Below are positions 34,248-46,474 of a stretch of DNA of 64,000 nt, in pieces. The notes under the pieces are model-generated. The model did no database searches and had not been told where the DNA came from. It saw only the letters and a program-made list of their open reading frames with translations. Numbering within the stretch: the first letter of the stretch is position 1; every line of letters starts with the position of its first letter. This DNA comes from Podocnemis expansa (Eukaryota; Chordata; Testudines; Podocnemididae), in the NCBI GenBank assembly GCA_007922195.1, contig ML682013.1, positions 22,074,645 to 22,138,644 of the forward strand, in the 5' to 3' direction. A program made the position numbers and the translations under genes.

Positions 34248-34881
34248 AGTGGTTCCCAACCTTTTTGGCTCGAGGACCATAGACATAAGTTTTACAGTCT
34301 TGAAGGGCCACCAGTCTACACCAGCAGGCTGCCCCGTCTGCCACTTTAGGCAGACAGAAGGCATTTAATGAGGGGGCTGCCTCTTTACTGATCTCCCGTT
34401 TTCCTAGCTGTAGCAGGAAAACTGCTTGTGTCCTATAGCTCTTGCCATGAGCCAGTTAGGTCCTGATTTGGGGTGCCGCAGGCTTAGAAGTGCTGCGGTG
34501 CCATGCATGAGGCAGGGTGGGCTGGGTCAGAAGCCAGACCCCACATCTCTGCCCCTCCCCAAGCCAGCCACTCTACCTTAGGGATGGAGGGGGCAGCCCA
34601 TGGGGTGGACTCTGCTCTCTCCCCATCTCTGGACTGGCCCTTCCCACCCTTCAGGTGGAACATCTGGCCCAGGGGAGGGGCAGGAGAGCAGAGCCCAGCC
34701 TTTGGGCTGGCCCTTCCTGCCCATAGGGAGGAATAGGTGGCCCAGGGGCGGGGTGGGAGAGCACAGCCCTACATCTAGGGGGGTGAGCGGGCCCAGAGCA
34801 GAGGCCAGGTTCCGTGCCACCCCCTGGGGGTGCAAAAGCAAAAGCCAGCTCGAGGTGCCACAGTCTTTTGAGCCAGCCCTG
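34248..34881. mobile_element. Composite GC-rich hAT-type repeats
   Basis: A hAT left end CAGTGGTTCCCAACCTTTTT starts at 34248. The sequence becomes GC-rich after 34480 and ends at 34881 with TTTTGAGCCAGCCCTG, the inverted end of the family also seen at 13694-14167. The missing partner ends mean that at least two elements are joined or truncated here. The 65-109 codon frames on both strands are compositional. Confidence 0.6.
34560..34790. repeat. 73-bp GC-rich tandem repeat
   Basis: The unit GGACTGGCCCTTCCCACCC (34631) recurs as GGGCTGGCCCTTCCTGCCC 73 bases later (34704). A more diverged unit precedes it. Related units appear at 43965-44130. Confidence 0.65.
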
Positions 34882-35333
34882 GATCTGTGCAGTCCACCTC
34901 AGTCCCTAAGCAGGGTCTCCCTTCTGTAGGCAGGGAGCTGGAAGATCAGTGGTCCCCTCCCCTTGCCATTAGGGACTGCAGGAACCTAGTCAGAGTGCTT
35001 TACCGTCTGCTGGAGCTGGGGGAGGGGACAGTTGATCTCCCTTCCCCCTGGCTTCATCAGGGACCCCAGCCCCAGTGGACTTAGGACAGTGGTTTTCAGC
35101 CTTTTGCTAGCAGATGGTGCAATTTTCATAGGTTTCAATGGCAACCACCTTTTAGAAGTAGATCTACTGTTTGGGATCAGTGACCTAGGATGAGTGCTTT
35201 GCTGGGTTTCCTGCTATAGGCGGGGATTGCTTCACCTGCATCCTTAGGCAGTGCCTTTCTTCTGCAGCCAGCGGGAGGGGAGCCATGGGCCACTTTGAAA
35301 GACCCCATGGACCACGTTTGTCCCATGGTTAGA
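34882..35333. other. hAT-like fragment at 35094 and unrecognised sequence
   Basis: CAGTGGTTTTCAGCCTTTTG at 35094 is a hAT-type left end. GGACCACGTTTGTCCCATGG near 35310 may be its eroded right side. Confidence 0.4.
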
Positions 35334-36531
35334 GATTGACCCCAATATATTTTAGTTGGAAGAAAAGCTTTAGTTCTGCAAAATATATGTGAACGGAAAA
35401 ACCGTTTTGGACATTACTGAAATGCAGCCACTTCTGGAGTGTAATGTCAATTGATTTTGAAGTGTTTCAGGCTTTTAAAAATTCTTTATTAATGCTATCA
35501 TAATGCTACAGTGGAATGAGCAAGTTTTATTCCTGTTTTCCCAAAGCTTAGCAAGGCTATAAACGTGTGCATGCGTTATAGTTTCAATTAATTCTGCTGT
35601 CCTCTTACAATTACTTTGGAAAATATGCTTAAGTGTCTTTGAGGTGATTTATTTAATTTTACTGAGTAGCACATTTAAAAAAAAAAGTCACGAATTACCC
35701 CAAGAGAAGAGTTTTGCGTTCATCATTATTCTGTTGTAACTATGATTTGTAGAGCTAAACAAGTGAAATAAGTTGACATTTCAATAACTGTTCAATGGAC
35801 CATAGATTTACTAGTCTTTGTTTTCAGCACAGTTTGATCAAACTTAGATGTGACAAGCATAAAAACAAATTAAATCCTTCATTGGAAACAGTTGTCCATT
35901 AATTCATACTCAGATGAAAACTGGTCTTGTAATAATTGACACTTTTATATACTGAGATTGCCTTATCCATTCAATTTGTTTTATAATTACTCCCTCTGAA
36001 TTGGTGACATCAGACTATGTACCTCAAAACATCAATAAGTAATTTATTTTTCAGTCTTTTTTGTGTATGAATTTAGTACTTGTAAAAGGTACAAGATTTA
36101 CACTGAAGTCCTCTGTTTGTGCAACAGTTACTGCCTGGGCTATAGCAATGCAGGATTGCAAATAGTGCCCTACCACTCTGTACCAACCTTGATCAGGAGG
36201 ATCACCTTTAAGTACAGAAGGTAATTCATTTTCCCTGAGCATTGAACTGCTAGCCCTTCAGTGAGACAACACGGTGCCAACAACAGTGGCGATTTTAATG
36301 ATGCAGGCAGTTCCTCATGAGGACTGCATTCAGGTCCATCAACATGCTCTTGGAACAGTTGCTGGAGTCAGTGGATTCTGAATCCTGCCATACTGAGATG
36401 TAACCATTTGTAACGCTGATTTATGTTATGTAATTGTGGCCAGGAAATGAAGTTGCTGGCTCTTCTGTGTGGACAGGCACTGATGATATAGGATGAATTC
36501 TGTTAGGGAATCCATTAGCATCTCTGTTCTA
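35334..36531. other. No gene recognised
   Basis: AT-rich, no identifiable repeat or gene. Confidence 0.5.
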
Positions 36532-36615
36532 GATGCTCTGAGTGAAATTCTGGCTCCATTAAAGACAATGGCAATTTTAATGTTGACATCGCTGGAGCCA
36601 GGAGTTCATCCTGCA
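36532..36615. repeat. Ancient palindromic amniote repeat
   Basis: GTGAAATTCTGGCTCCATTA followed by AAGACAATGGCAATTTTAAT and TGGAGCCAGGAGTTCATCC shows the inverted CTGGCTCC/GGAGCCAG layout of an old repeat widespread in amniotes. A related scrap is at 43245-43325. Confidence 0.5.
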
Positions 36616-39319
36616 TATCTGGAGCTAGCTAAAATTTGCAACTTTTCTTCACCGAACTGTACACAAATTCTTTTGCTGTTTCTTTAGTTCACATGGTTAG
36701 TCTCCTTTCTGGGTCTTTCTACTTCTCTCCCCATTCCATCTTGAGAGGACTGTTGTTTGGAAACTCTACAGTATTCATCTTACTGTTTTCTGACCCTTCT
36801 TCTGGTTTTTCCACCAAAGTGAATACTCAGTCCCTCTGTATGTTCTTAAATTTCCTTATTTTTTTAAAGGTGAAAACTCACTTGTTATTCTATAATTGGG
36901 TATTGTTGCACCATAAAGAAGAAAGTATGGTTTATGAGCTAGCTATTCAGCAATCCTCAGAATGGTGAAAGAACTTTGGAGAATCCTAGATACTGCCTGC
37001 TGGCCAAGGAGATAATTATAAGCTAATACTAAACTTGGGTCTTTAGCTTAGTGTAAGGTAGTCAGCAAGTAGCTTTGAGATGCCTTCCATCTGATGGGGT
37101 CACTGAAAATAAATTTCTTGAGTTGCCAGATTGATGTCCCCATATAGCAGTGAATGCAGGGAAGTCTTTTTCATCTGTGCAATTCATGTACATTTTCATT
37201 TATATTGAAAATGGAGATGGCAGGAAGAACAACTGTGTAAGTCAAACCAAAATATTGCATAATTATCCCACAACTTCAGCATTCCCAAAAGCTATTCTTA
37301 TTACAGTAGCAATAAGAATGGGCAGCTAAAATACTACTGACATTTTAAGCTCCTATAAATCCTATTTCTGGTGATTTTGGTGGTTAGATTTTAATAAAGT
37401 CACAAATAATTCACAAATATTTGCTCACCCAGAGGCAGGTTTGAAAACTTTGTTACTGTTGGTGAGAACTTGCACAAATACTCCCACTGACTTCAGATTT
37501 GTCACAGTTCAAGGCATCTGTAAATATATTTCCTATCAGTCCAGCAATGGCACACACTTTCAAACTCCCTAGCTGTTCATTGCTTTTCTGAGTGGAGACC
37601 TCCTTCCCTTCTGACTGGGGAATTTCCAGATTGCACAGGTCCCTGCCTGTACTGTGTTATCCCGAACATGATACCCGCTTGCTTTCTGTTCAGAGAGTGT
37701 TAACAGGTTTAATTGTTACAGTTTAAGTTATCACACACCACCTCAAAAGCAAACCAGCTTTATTCCCAAGGTAAAATGCTTTGCAGAGAAAAATATATTA
37801 AAAACAATAAAAGCACGTACACAATGCTAATAAACTTACCAAAATTACCTCAACCCTAACAGGGATTTGGGCAGGTTAAGTCCTTCAACTCCTTACCCAA
37901 GGGGATGCCTTAGGGGTCAGAGTTTATCACAGATTCGGCTCAGAAAATGTAAGCAGTCTTTTGGGCTCTCAGCAGGTGCAGTCCTTCTATTCCTACTGTA
38001 GGGATTAGAGCACTCCATGGATGAAGAGCTCTGTCTGTTTTGTGGATTAGGAAGGAAACTCCGAGTTACTTTAAAACCTTGTTATTTTATCAAAAAAATC
38101 TTTAGCTTAATATATGCTTCCTCGTAAATTTGGTGACAGTTGATGGCTGTTATGTGTTTTCTTAAATTTCCTATCTTCCCCTTAGTGTGCTGTCTCCACT
38201 GTGTTGTACCAATGGAAAATGTGGTCCTGTCAACACAGCACTATTCTTTTGAGGAGGTCATTTAATTGAATTGAAATGTGGATTGATTATGTCTTTACTG
38301 CTACTGAGTTGATCCAGATAGATTGATCTGACAGTGGCAAATTTGCCTCTGCCAAAGTCATACCTTTGTCTGTTGGTCCCTAGAAAAGCCAGTTTGAACT
38401 GGTTTATGTGAACCCCTCCAAGGTTTAAAGAGCTGATAATGGAGGAAGTACATTGTCCTTCCTTCTCCAAGCTAGAGAAGGTGACACATACACAAAGGCA
38501 TTTAAAAAAATGGACCCCAAATATATTAACCCTAATTTAATAAACTTTATTGAATTAAATTAAACATTGTCTTAATATCCTAAGATTTGCTTAGGATATT
38601 ACAGAATACTGTCAGCCTGTCACACTGCTCAGCAATGGTAGTAAGGTATTGACAATCTCGTCCCAAGTAATTTAGTTTTAGATACTGTTTTTGTCAAGCA
38701 AAGTTCAAAATGCAGCACAACAGAGCACAACTACTCTCAGACATATTCTGTTTTTTATTTTTATTAATTCTAGGTTTATGGAAAGAGTCAAGGGAGAAAT
38801 AATATGAGTAACTCAAGAAAAATGTTTCCTGTGTTCCATTATCTCAGTTTCCTCCAGAGACAAAATTATTATTAGTAATTTAAGGGGTCAATTGTGCAAT
38901 GTTTGCTATGTTGGAAAATGTTTACTTTCATGAATAGTCTCATTCATTGATTGACTACAGTGAGTAAGTAGTCACCAACTTTTGTCAGTGTTGCGTGATT
39001 TACCCATCATGCTAATAGACTATTTGAAGCAACTATGGCTCCCTCTGGTGCTTTATTGATTTAAGCAGCAGCTTAATCAGTGGAATTCTTAGGGTATCCT
39101 GTTAGAGTACTATAAAAGGGGGCAACTTAAATGACACTTTCTCTTCTTGACAGTGGTACCAGCAGTATTCTTCCATTTCTTTGCATGCGGTCATATCATC
39201 CCATTTTAACTTCTTTTTCTGACAATCCAGCAGATGAGGAATTGTTGTGGGGTAAAATATGGTATCTGAGTATCAAAAGCTGTGATGAGAATTCGTATAT
39301 CCGCTACCAAAAAACTATG

Positions 39320-39320
<1 letters not shown>
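36616..39320. other. No gene recognised; 2.7 kb
   Basis: No recognisable gene. The 110-codon plus frame at 36636-36968 is Ser/Phe/Leu-rich and matches nothing I know. A small palindrome TAATATCCTAAG...CTTAGGATATTA lies at about 38573-38601. Confidence 0.45.

Positions 39321-39355
<35 letters not shown>
39321..39355. repeat. (TG)n microsatellite
   Basis: About 17 uninterrupted TG units. It encodes an alternating Cys-Val run in the frame at 39131-39388, which is therefore not a gene. Confidence 0.95.
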
Positions 39356-39357
<2 letters not shown>

Positions 39358-39709
39358 TTTTGAAGGTTTCATCTCTGTACCACTCTAATGGTTCTGGCAG
39401 AAGACAGTGAAAATGTGTACTTCACAGATACTCCTTAAAATGATGATATTCAATTTTAAGAAACTGGAATTAATTATTACAACTTCTTCTTCTAAACAAG
39501 TAACTTTTTTAATCTGCATACCATTAGTAGGAACAGTTTCACTATCATTATAGTTCTTCTAAAAATATCTTTGTATAAGAGAACAAAACTACTTTATTTT
39601 GATCTTTGTAGGGTCTGTTAAAAGTATAAGAATAGAAATGAAAAATGATTTATGGCAAAATTTTTTTAAAAAGGCCATTCATGATGAGACGTTTGTACTA
39701 TAGTGAATA

Positions 39710-39890
39710 AAGGTCCCAAAGGGTTAGCTGTGTTAGTTTAGTTCAACAAAATGAGCAAGGATTCTAATGGCAACTCTGTACATTCCCCATCTTCAAGTGT
39801 CTGACAAAGTGGGATTTTATCCCATGAAAGCTCATGCAATAAATAAATGTGTTAGTCTATAGAAGTACCACCAGACTCCTCATTTATTAC
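39710..39890 (+). mobile_element. Short complete PLE-derived element with 8-bp duplication
   Basis: The octamer AGTGAATA flanks both sides (39702-39709 and 39891-39898). The 181-bp element opens with the inverted PLE terminus (AAAGGGTTAGCTGTGTTAGT...TCAACAAAATGAGCAAGG) and closes with the tail CTGACAA (39801-39807), stem, GAAA (39826-39829), GCTCATGCAATAAATAAATG and TTAGTCTATAGAAG. It has no coding part, so it behaves like a SINE-sized PLE derivative. Confidence 0.85.
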
Positions 39891-39898
39891 AGTGAATA

Positions 39899-41695
39899 TA
39901 GCTTTCCTTAAGGGTACCTTTACCCTTTCTTTTGCTAATGAAATCTATGGGAAATGTTCTGAATAGTTTTCTAAAGATGCTGATACAGTTAAAACCATAA
40001 TTGTTTAATTAGAGCCCAATTTCAGACCTACCAATGGCTAGTTTGGTATAATGCCAGGGATACTGATACTAAAATTAGACTTCTTAATTTTCCTCTAGAA
40101 ATGAAGGAATACATCTTAAAACAAAAATGAAGTGGTATTATAGACCGCAGACAAGGTTATGGATTCTATTTAATTGCTGTACGGTGCCCACTTGTATTGC
40201 TATCATAACTGTAGGATTTTTAACATGTACTCAAACATGTTTTTCACTGTAGATTCATTTGTGGAAAAGTTTTTTCTTGATAGACATTTTATAATATTAC
40301 CTTACATTTTCTAAATATAGATTTTTAATTATTATATTTTTACTTTCCATACCATTTTACATATTTGTATTAGACTACTAAAACAGAATGGGGGGCAAAG
40401 TTATTGAAAATGACTGGTACAGGAAGGTGTGATTTACATTCCCCTGCAGGAGTTTGTCCACCTTGTTGTAGTGTGGAGGATTTCATAGCTGCTAGAATTA
40501 AAACCCAATATGAAAATAAAATGGCACATAGGATTTTGGGGTTCCAGAACCATAACAGAACATTAGGATAATCTAGAAAAACCTGTAAAAGGCCTACTTG
40601 TCTGCCTGAAGAAACAGTAGGAGTTGAAGTTCATTTGCAGAACCAATTCTCTCCTACCTCTTTGATAGAACTAAAATTGTGAAGGCAAAAGGCTATTTGC
40701 CTGCTTCTGATTCCTCTGGGGAGACTCATAGTGGGAGGTCCCTTTAAAGGCAGCTGGTGTTTTTCAAATGACAGATCTCCTAATCTTGGCCTAGTCTTAA
40801 TGTACTTTAGAAGACAAATCTTTTCCCCCACAAGAAGCTTTATGTTGAGTAGAATTCAGATAAAATCACATTAATCAGAGTTTTAGAAGTAACTAAGAAG
40901 AAACATATATAAAATAAATGTTTCCCCTTTCAAGATTTGAATAATGTGGATTAGTACTATCATTATCTTATTTACCTATTTTGGAAGGGCTACACAGATT
41001 TTATTTTATACTAAAGATGGAATAATACTGACATATTATGTAGACCTTTTACAAGTGAAACTAGCTCTATCAAGATCAGAGTCAGTAATACAAATGTCGC
41101 TTGTCATTTCACTTTTGCATCCATGTACGGCTTGGGATCAGAGAACAGTTACAAGAGGAGGTTGAAAGGCTGAGGGAACGTTTCGTATTAGCTTTCATGG
41201 CTTATAACAGATCAGAATGTCTTTAATAATATTCTCACTGGGCTCATGAAATGAAGTCTGTTACAGCTTGCTGGAACAATCAGTGCTTGTAACCAGCAGG
41301 GTCATCCTCATTGGGCAGTCCAGGTCTGTTGCCTACATGTTTCCTCAGTGAAGTCTACAATGTAAACCATGTGCAGGATAAAGGGTTCTCTCCTTGATGG
41401 GCTATTAGCATATCTGGCCACTTTATTGGTATACCTGAAAAGGTGGTTTGTGGGTTTTTCCCACCTTACAACTTGTTTTAGTAGCATTTTCAGCAATATT
41501 GTCCACCAGGACATTAATGTTTATCGGAACAAATCTTTTAAAACTAATACCATGCAAGACATAATTTGCACCAAACATATCATAATTGTGCTGCATATGG
41601 GGTTCCTGGGCTGTTGTTTTAAGACAGATTGTCACACTAACCATTGTTTTATTGTGAGGTTTTGTAGGCATCATGGCATAAGAGGAACTAGAAGG
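39899..41695. other. No gene recognised
   Basis: AT-rich. Overlapping frames at 41308-41514 (-), 41369-41806 (+, 145 codons) and 41423-41710 (-) conflict with one another and show no recognisable domain. Confidence 0.45.
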
Positions 41696-41699
41696 ACTA

Positions 41700-43115
41700 T
41701 GGGTGCTCATGAAGAGATTCTCTCAAGTTGGAAGAGAATCTGGGAGAAAGCAGGAAAGTGCTTGTTAGAAAATTTAACAATTAGGTGGTGGAGGCTGATG
41801 TCATAGGTCTGTCGGAAACAGGAGTTAACATCTGGCTAGTGAACAAACAATGGCAGGTAGAAAGGGTATTGACCATGAAGGGCCTTGAAAGTGAAGATAA
41901 GTAGCTTTTGTATGATGTGAAAGAGAAGGAGGAGTCAGTGGAAATGCAAAGAGGGTGTGCCATGGTAAAAATGATGGTCTAGGATAATTATTTCTGTAGT
42001 AGGATTGTGAATAGGTATCAGTCAGGCAAGATTGCATTTGTCAAGGTTAGAGAAAAGGGCATTGCAATAATTGAGATGTGAGATCCTGAAAACCTGATGT
42101 GATATGCTGTACTCTATGTACACCCTTATGGTGTGATGTGTGTATCATTCATACATAACCTTATAGTATAACAGTGCATTGTCTAATGCAAAGTATGTCA
42201 CATAAGGCTACTGACATGTTTAGTTTAGCATGTGATTTGTTTTATTTCTTCCTGATCAAATCTAACATATACCTCAGGCTCATAATCACCTAAAATATTT
42301 CTGTACATAATAAAGTTATTTGATTGTTTTATCTAAAGGAGTGCATGTGGTTTGAGTGTATACAGAGACTTTGTTTAGAGTGACAGAGATGGTGCATATT
42401 AATTTCATTGATAAATTGACTAATCTGTGAGCTTGCAATGTTCCACAGGAAGCACTGAACTCTGTACGAGGACAATTCCTAGGGTTGCATCTGGGAGTGG
42501 GGATACCAGTGGGGGTCATTCTACCGCAGAATCCCATGGGTGGCTGGCTAAGAGCTCTCACTTGCTAAAATAGGAACTGCTTATTTGTAGGAGGCTGTGA
42601 GTGAACTCACCCAGGGGTGAGCTTCACACAGTAGGGCAAGTGCAAGATGGGTTCTAGGAGTGAGGGATGAGGTGACACAGCCATATAGTAGTCCAGATTG
42701 CAGAGGAGAATGTCACACCCAGATAAGAGTTTTAGCTGTGTGGATGGATAGGAAAGGCTGTATCTTAAGTTGTGCGGAAAGAATCTGCAAGATTTAGACA
42801 TAGCCTGGATAGGATGATCTAGAGGAAGTTCCAAGTTTAAAATGACATCCAGATCACAGGCCTGGTTATGACAAGCAGGATGGTGATGTTTTACAACATG
42901 ATGAAGAAAAGGTGTTTGGGAGGAAACACAAAGATCTCAGGTTTTGCCATGAAGCTTGAGCTGATGGCTAGACATCTATAAAGAGGCTCAGAGAGAGAGG
43001 CTGAAACTTTAGTTTTCCACATAGATGTGATTGTTGAATTTGTGTTTGCTGAGGAGATTACCCAGAGACAAGGTGTGGCTGGAGAAAAGATGACCAAGGG
43101 CACAGCCCCTAACTG
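41700..43115. mobile_element. Unclassified 1.4-kb interspersed repeat, interrupted
   Basis: Phrases such as AGGGCATTGCAATAATTGAG, AGTTTTAGCTGTGTGGATGG, GAATCTGCAAGATTTAGACA and GAGCTGATGGCTAGACATC belong to a repeat that I recall as common across reptile genomes, but I cannot name its class. The left half ends near 42091 and the right half resumes near 42717. No protein is evident. Confidence 0.55.
42092..42716. mobile_element. LTR-like insertion
   Basis: The insert starts TGTGATATGCTG and ends GAATGTCACA, so its termini TGTGA/TCACA are inverted, as in solo LTRs. It contains a polyadenylation-type AATAAA (42308 region). It splits the unclassified repeat. I could not fix the target duplication. 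No viral gene is present. Confidence 0.55.
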
Positions 43116-43551
43116 AAACTGTAGCGTGCTAAGTGTAGCCAGACCCTAATATCCTAAAGCGAGTCTAATAATTATTTTTTTCTAGCTGGATGTTCTTAAG
43201 TACCTTTGATTAGTTTTATCGCTTACTCTTACAAATGTTCAGTGAAATAGCCTGATCCAACACCGATTAAAATCCATGGGGGTATTTCTGTTGACTTCAG
43301 TGGGCTTTGGACAAGACCTAAATGTCGAAGGCTAACAAAGTTTTATATCAGAATACTAGAGAATGATGCCATAGTCCCAAGTTCTATAACAGGCCCATTC
43401 ATATGTTTTTTAAGGCACGTAATTAAAAATATGTTGTAAACAGTGTATGTAGGGGAAGATATTTCCTTTTTCCATAACCTTCGTTGGACCCTAAACAGCA
43501 CTGTTTAACTCAGTGCAGACCATCAGGAATTATTCAGCCGAAGATCTAAAA
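43116..43551. other. No gene; ancient repeat scrap at 43245-43325
   Basis: AAAATCCATGGGGGTATTTC followed by TGTTGACTTCAGTGGGCTTT resembles an old amniote repeat. Nothing else recognised. Confidence 0.4.
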
Positions 43552-43559
43552 TAGGGTTT

Positions 43560-44150
43560 GGCAACCTTTGCCAGCCCCTGTACAAGCCCCTTCCCCCCAA
43601 CCCTCAGTGGGTGCTGGGGACGTGGGGGTTAAAGTAAGCCAAACCCCCACCCAGAACGCCATTCTGGGGCCCACAAATTTGAGTAGCCAGCATTCCAGGG
43701 CCGTGAAAAATAAATTGGGCAGAATGCCGTGTTCCTCCCTGCTGGCGATCCTGGGGCGAGGGGGTCCAAGAGGGGTCATCACCCTGGCCCTGCAGTTCCA
43801 TGGGCCCCGCACTGTCCTGCTGTGAGCAAGGCGGCACGGGGCCCGCACCGTTGCCCCCCCCCCCAAGGCCATGCTGTCCCCCGCCCCCTCCCCGTTGCCT
43901 TCTGCATGGAGCCGAAGGCAGCTTGGGAGGACGACGGGGACCGTGGAATCTGGCCTCTGCTCTGAGCTGGCTTGTTCTGCCCCCAGGGTGGAATAGCCAA
44001 CTCAGCAAGCGGGCCAGCCCAGAGGCCAGGCTTTGCTCCCTTGCCCCTCCCCTGGGCTGGCTCTTCCACCCTGGGGGCAGGGAGTGCTGGCTTGGGGGCG
44101 GGGTGGGAGATCAGAGCCCAGCTCGTGCATCGGCCTGCCCCGCTCCCTTA
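43560..44150. repeat. GC-rich repeat block
   Basis: Strongly GC-rich with repeated CTGGCT(T/C)TTCC...CCCAGGGTGG-type units related to those at 34560-34790. The 78-134 codon frames on both strands arise from composition and have no recognisable domain. Confidence 0.6.
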
Positions 44151-45756
44151 ACTTTGTGGGAGACTGCTTCAGGAAAAACTTAAATAAGGGTTGTTTATAT
44201 TTAAATTAAATGTTAGTGATGCTTTCTAAGAACAACCACCATGGAATGGCCAAGGGAGAGAGAAAGCACCTAACATTTTAATGCTCAACTGCAGTTGCTG
44301 AGGTAGGGAGTGCACTAAGAATACCACTGAAATGCATTGAACTCACTGAATGGAGTGGGAACAGGAAGTTTGAAGACATAGAAACTGCATCTTCTTTGCT
44401 GTATTTCAGCGCTGACAGCACAGAGCAGCAGCCTTCCCACTGAAGTGCCTTGAGCTGCCTGTTTAATTGCGATTCTTAGCTCCAGATTTGCAGACAGTGG
44501 CACTCGTGGTACATTCAGAACAGATAATAGTGCTCTCACTTACTGGTTGTGAAGCAAGAGTTAATGCAGTCTTAGCCCCCATATTCAGAATTTGTCTTTA
44601 AGGTAGAATTGTAAAGCAACAAAAAACAAAGTACAGATTTCAGTAACTAAATGACACCATCAACCAGTCAGTGGGGGCAACTCAGCACACTGGCATCTTT
44701 TATCTAGCTTTTTAAAATCGCTTTTTCCTTCTCTGAGGTTCTCTTGGTCCTTCCTGAAACCCCAAGGGTTTCCCAAATCTGTGATGTCACAGTACGATGC
44801 AGCCTGATGGACTGGAAAGAGAGTTCTAGTGTATGTTATCTTCTGGGGTACTTTTAAGGAACCAGGAAGTAAATCACAAAATGGAGAAAGCAGTTTTCAA
44901 TATTAGTTACAGCTAACAGGCCTGGTGATGGCAGAGTATCCAATCTGAGTTTCTCCAAAGGCTCAAAGGTGTTCAGATAAGGGATTTAATTTGCCTCATC
45001 TTTCGCTTAGAAAAAAAGAAATCTCTTGCTGTTCACCTGAATTCTTGAGAGCTTCATCCAGAGCAATATGGAATATATGACTTTGACCCAGGATTTAAGA
45101 AGCTTATTCCCCATCCCTGTGTAACTCCCAAAACCACTAGACTCTGCTGTACCTTTACCATGCCTGGCTAGGAACTCAGCCCTCACATTTGGTGGTTTCC
45201 TTTGTCACAAAAAGCCACAAATCCCAGCCCATATATGATCTGCACGCCATGCTTTATGCACACTCGCAGTCTTGGTGATTAAGGTTGATCAGTATAGTTG
45301 TTCCCATTAAACCCATAGGGGCCCTCAGGCTAGATGCATAAATGAGCTGGAGTCAGTGTGGAGGGCATGGTGTGTGTGTGTGTGGGGGGGTTAATAATAT
45401 AGAATTTCCTGACTTCTGTGATCTGCAAAAATGCATTCAAATTGGGCTCACAAAAGGTTAGCCTGGGAGAGGGAGGTAATGAGGAGGACTAGAGACCATA
45501 AACCTGATTCTGTCCTATGTTCTGATTCCTTTGTGCCTCTTTGGCAGTCCAAAGGAGTCAGAAATCATCTAGATTGAGTCAGCTCTGCAATCTCCCCTGG
45601 TGGAGGGGGAGACTCCTTAGCTGGCATGAAGCCAGTGTAGCTGAGTCCTGTGTTAACATGGAAGAGAGCACAGTGAGGTCTGCAAGCTACCAGTTAGTAG
45701 AGGTCAGTAGAATCCATGGGATTAAATGCTTGCCCTATGGGCCAACATGATAGCTG
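44151..45756. other. Unrecognised sequence within the hAT locus
   Basis: No gene or repeat I can name, apart from a TG/G run at 45370-45390. Confidence 0.4.
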
Positions 45757-46474
45757 AAACCCATGTACTGTTGCAGGCTGGGGACTGATCGACTAAGCAG
45801 CAGCACTGTAGAAAAGGACCTGGGCATTATGGTGGATGTTAAGCTGGATATGAGTCAACAATGTGTTCTTGTTGCCAAAAAGGCCAATGGCATATTGGGC
45901 TGCATCAGTAGGAGTGCTGCCAGCAGACTGAGGGATGTGATTATTCCCCTCTATTTGGTGCTGGTGAGGCCACATCTGGAATACTTTGTCTAGTTTTGGG
46001 CTCCACACTACAGAAAGGAAGTTGAAAAATTAGAGTCCAGTGGAGGGCAAAGGAAATGATTAGGGGGTTGAGGCACATGACTTACAAGAAAAGACTGAAG
46101 GAACTAGATTTATTTAGTCTGCAGAAGTGAGGGGGGATTTGATAGCAACCTTCAACTACTTGAAGGGGTGCTTCAAAGAGGGAGGGAGCTAGGGTGTTCT
46201 CAGTAGTAAGAGAGGACAGAACAAGGAGCAATGGTTTCAAGTTGCAGCAGGGGCAATCGAGATTGGATATTAGGAAGAACTTTCTCACTAGGAGGGTGGT
46301 GAAGCATTGGAATGGGTTACCTAGGGAGGTGGTGGAATCTCTATCTTTGGAACATTTAAGGCCTGATTAGACAAAACCCTGGCTGAGATGATATAGTGGG
46401 AGTGATCCTGCTTTTTAGCAGGAGGTTGGACTAGATGATGTCATGAGGTCCCTTCCAACCCTATCATTCTATGA
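45757..46474 (+). mobile_element. CR1 LINE, end of ORF2 and 3' UTR
   Basis: The 5' part codes the RT C-terminal region: LGTDRLSSSTVEKDLGIMVD, then DMSQQCVLVAKKANGILGCI, then VIIPLYLVLVRPHLEY (45781-45993). A TAG interrupts it at about 45991. The 3' UTR follows, with GGTGAAGCATTGGAATGGG, GTTGGACTAGATGATGTC and the ending CATTCTATGA. It is a 5'-truncated, dead copy of about 0.7 kb. Confidence 0.92.

Noticed and set aside
39131..39388. 85-codon frame with a Cys-Val run
   Set aside because: The run is a TG microsatellite.
41369..41806. 145-codon plus-strand frame
   Set aside because: Two minus-strand frames overlap it, it runs into an interspersed repeat, and I see no domain. Less convincing than the 5.9-kb frame.
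27970..42716. Protein-coding endogenous retrovirus
   Set aside because: Only LTR-like non-coding stretches are seen at 27.97-28.9 and 42.09-42.72 kb; no gag, pol or env motifs between or beside them.
43546..44183. Overlapping 78-134 codon frames on both strands
   Set aside because: Compositional artefacts of the GC-rich repeat block; no recognisable motif.
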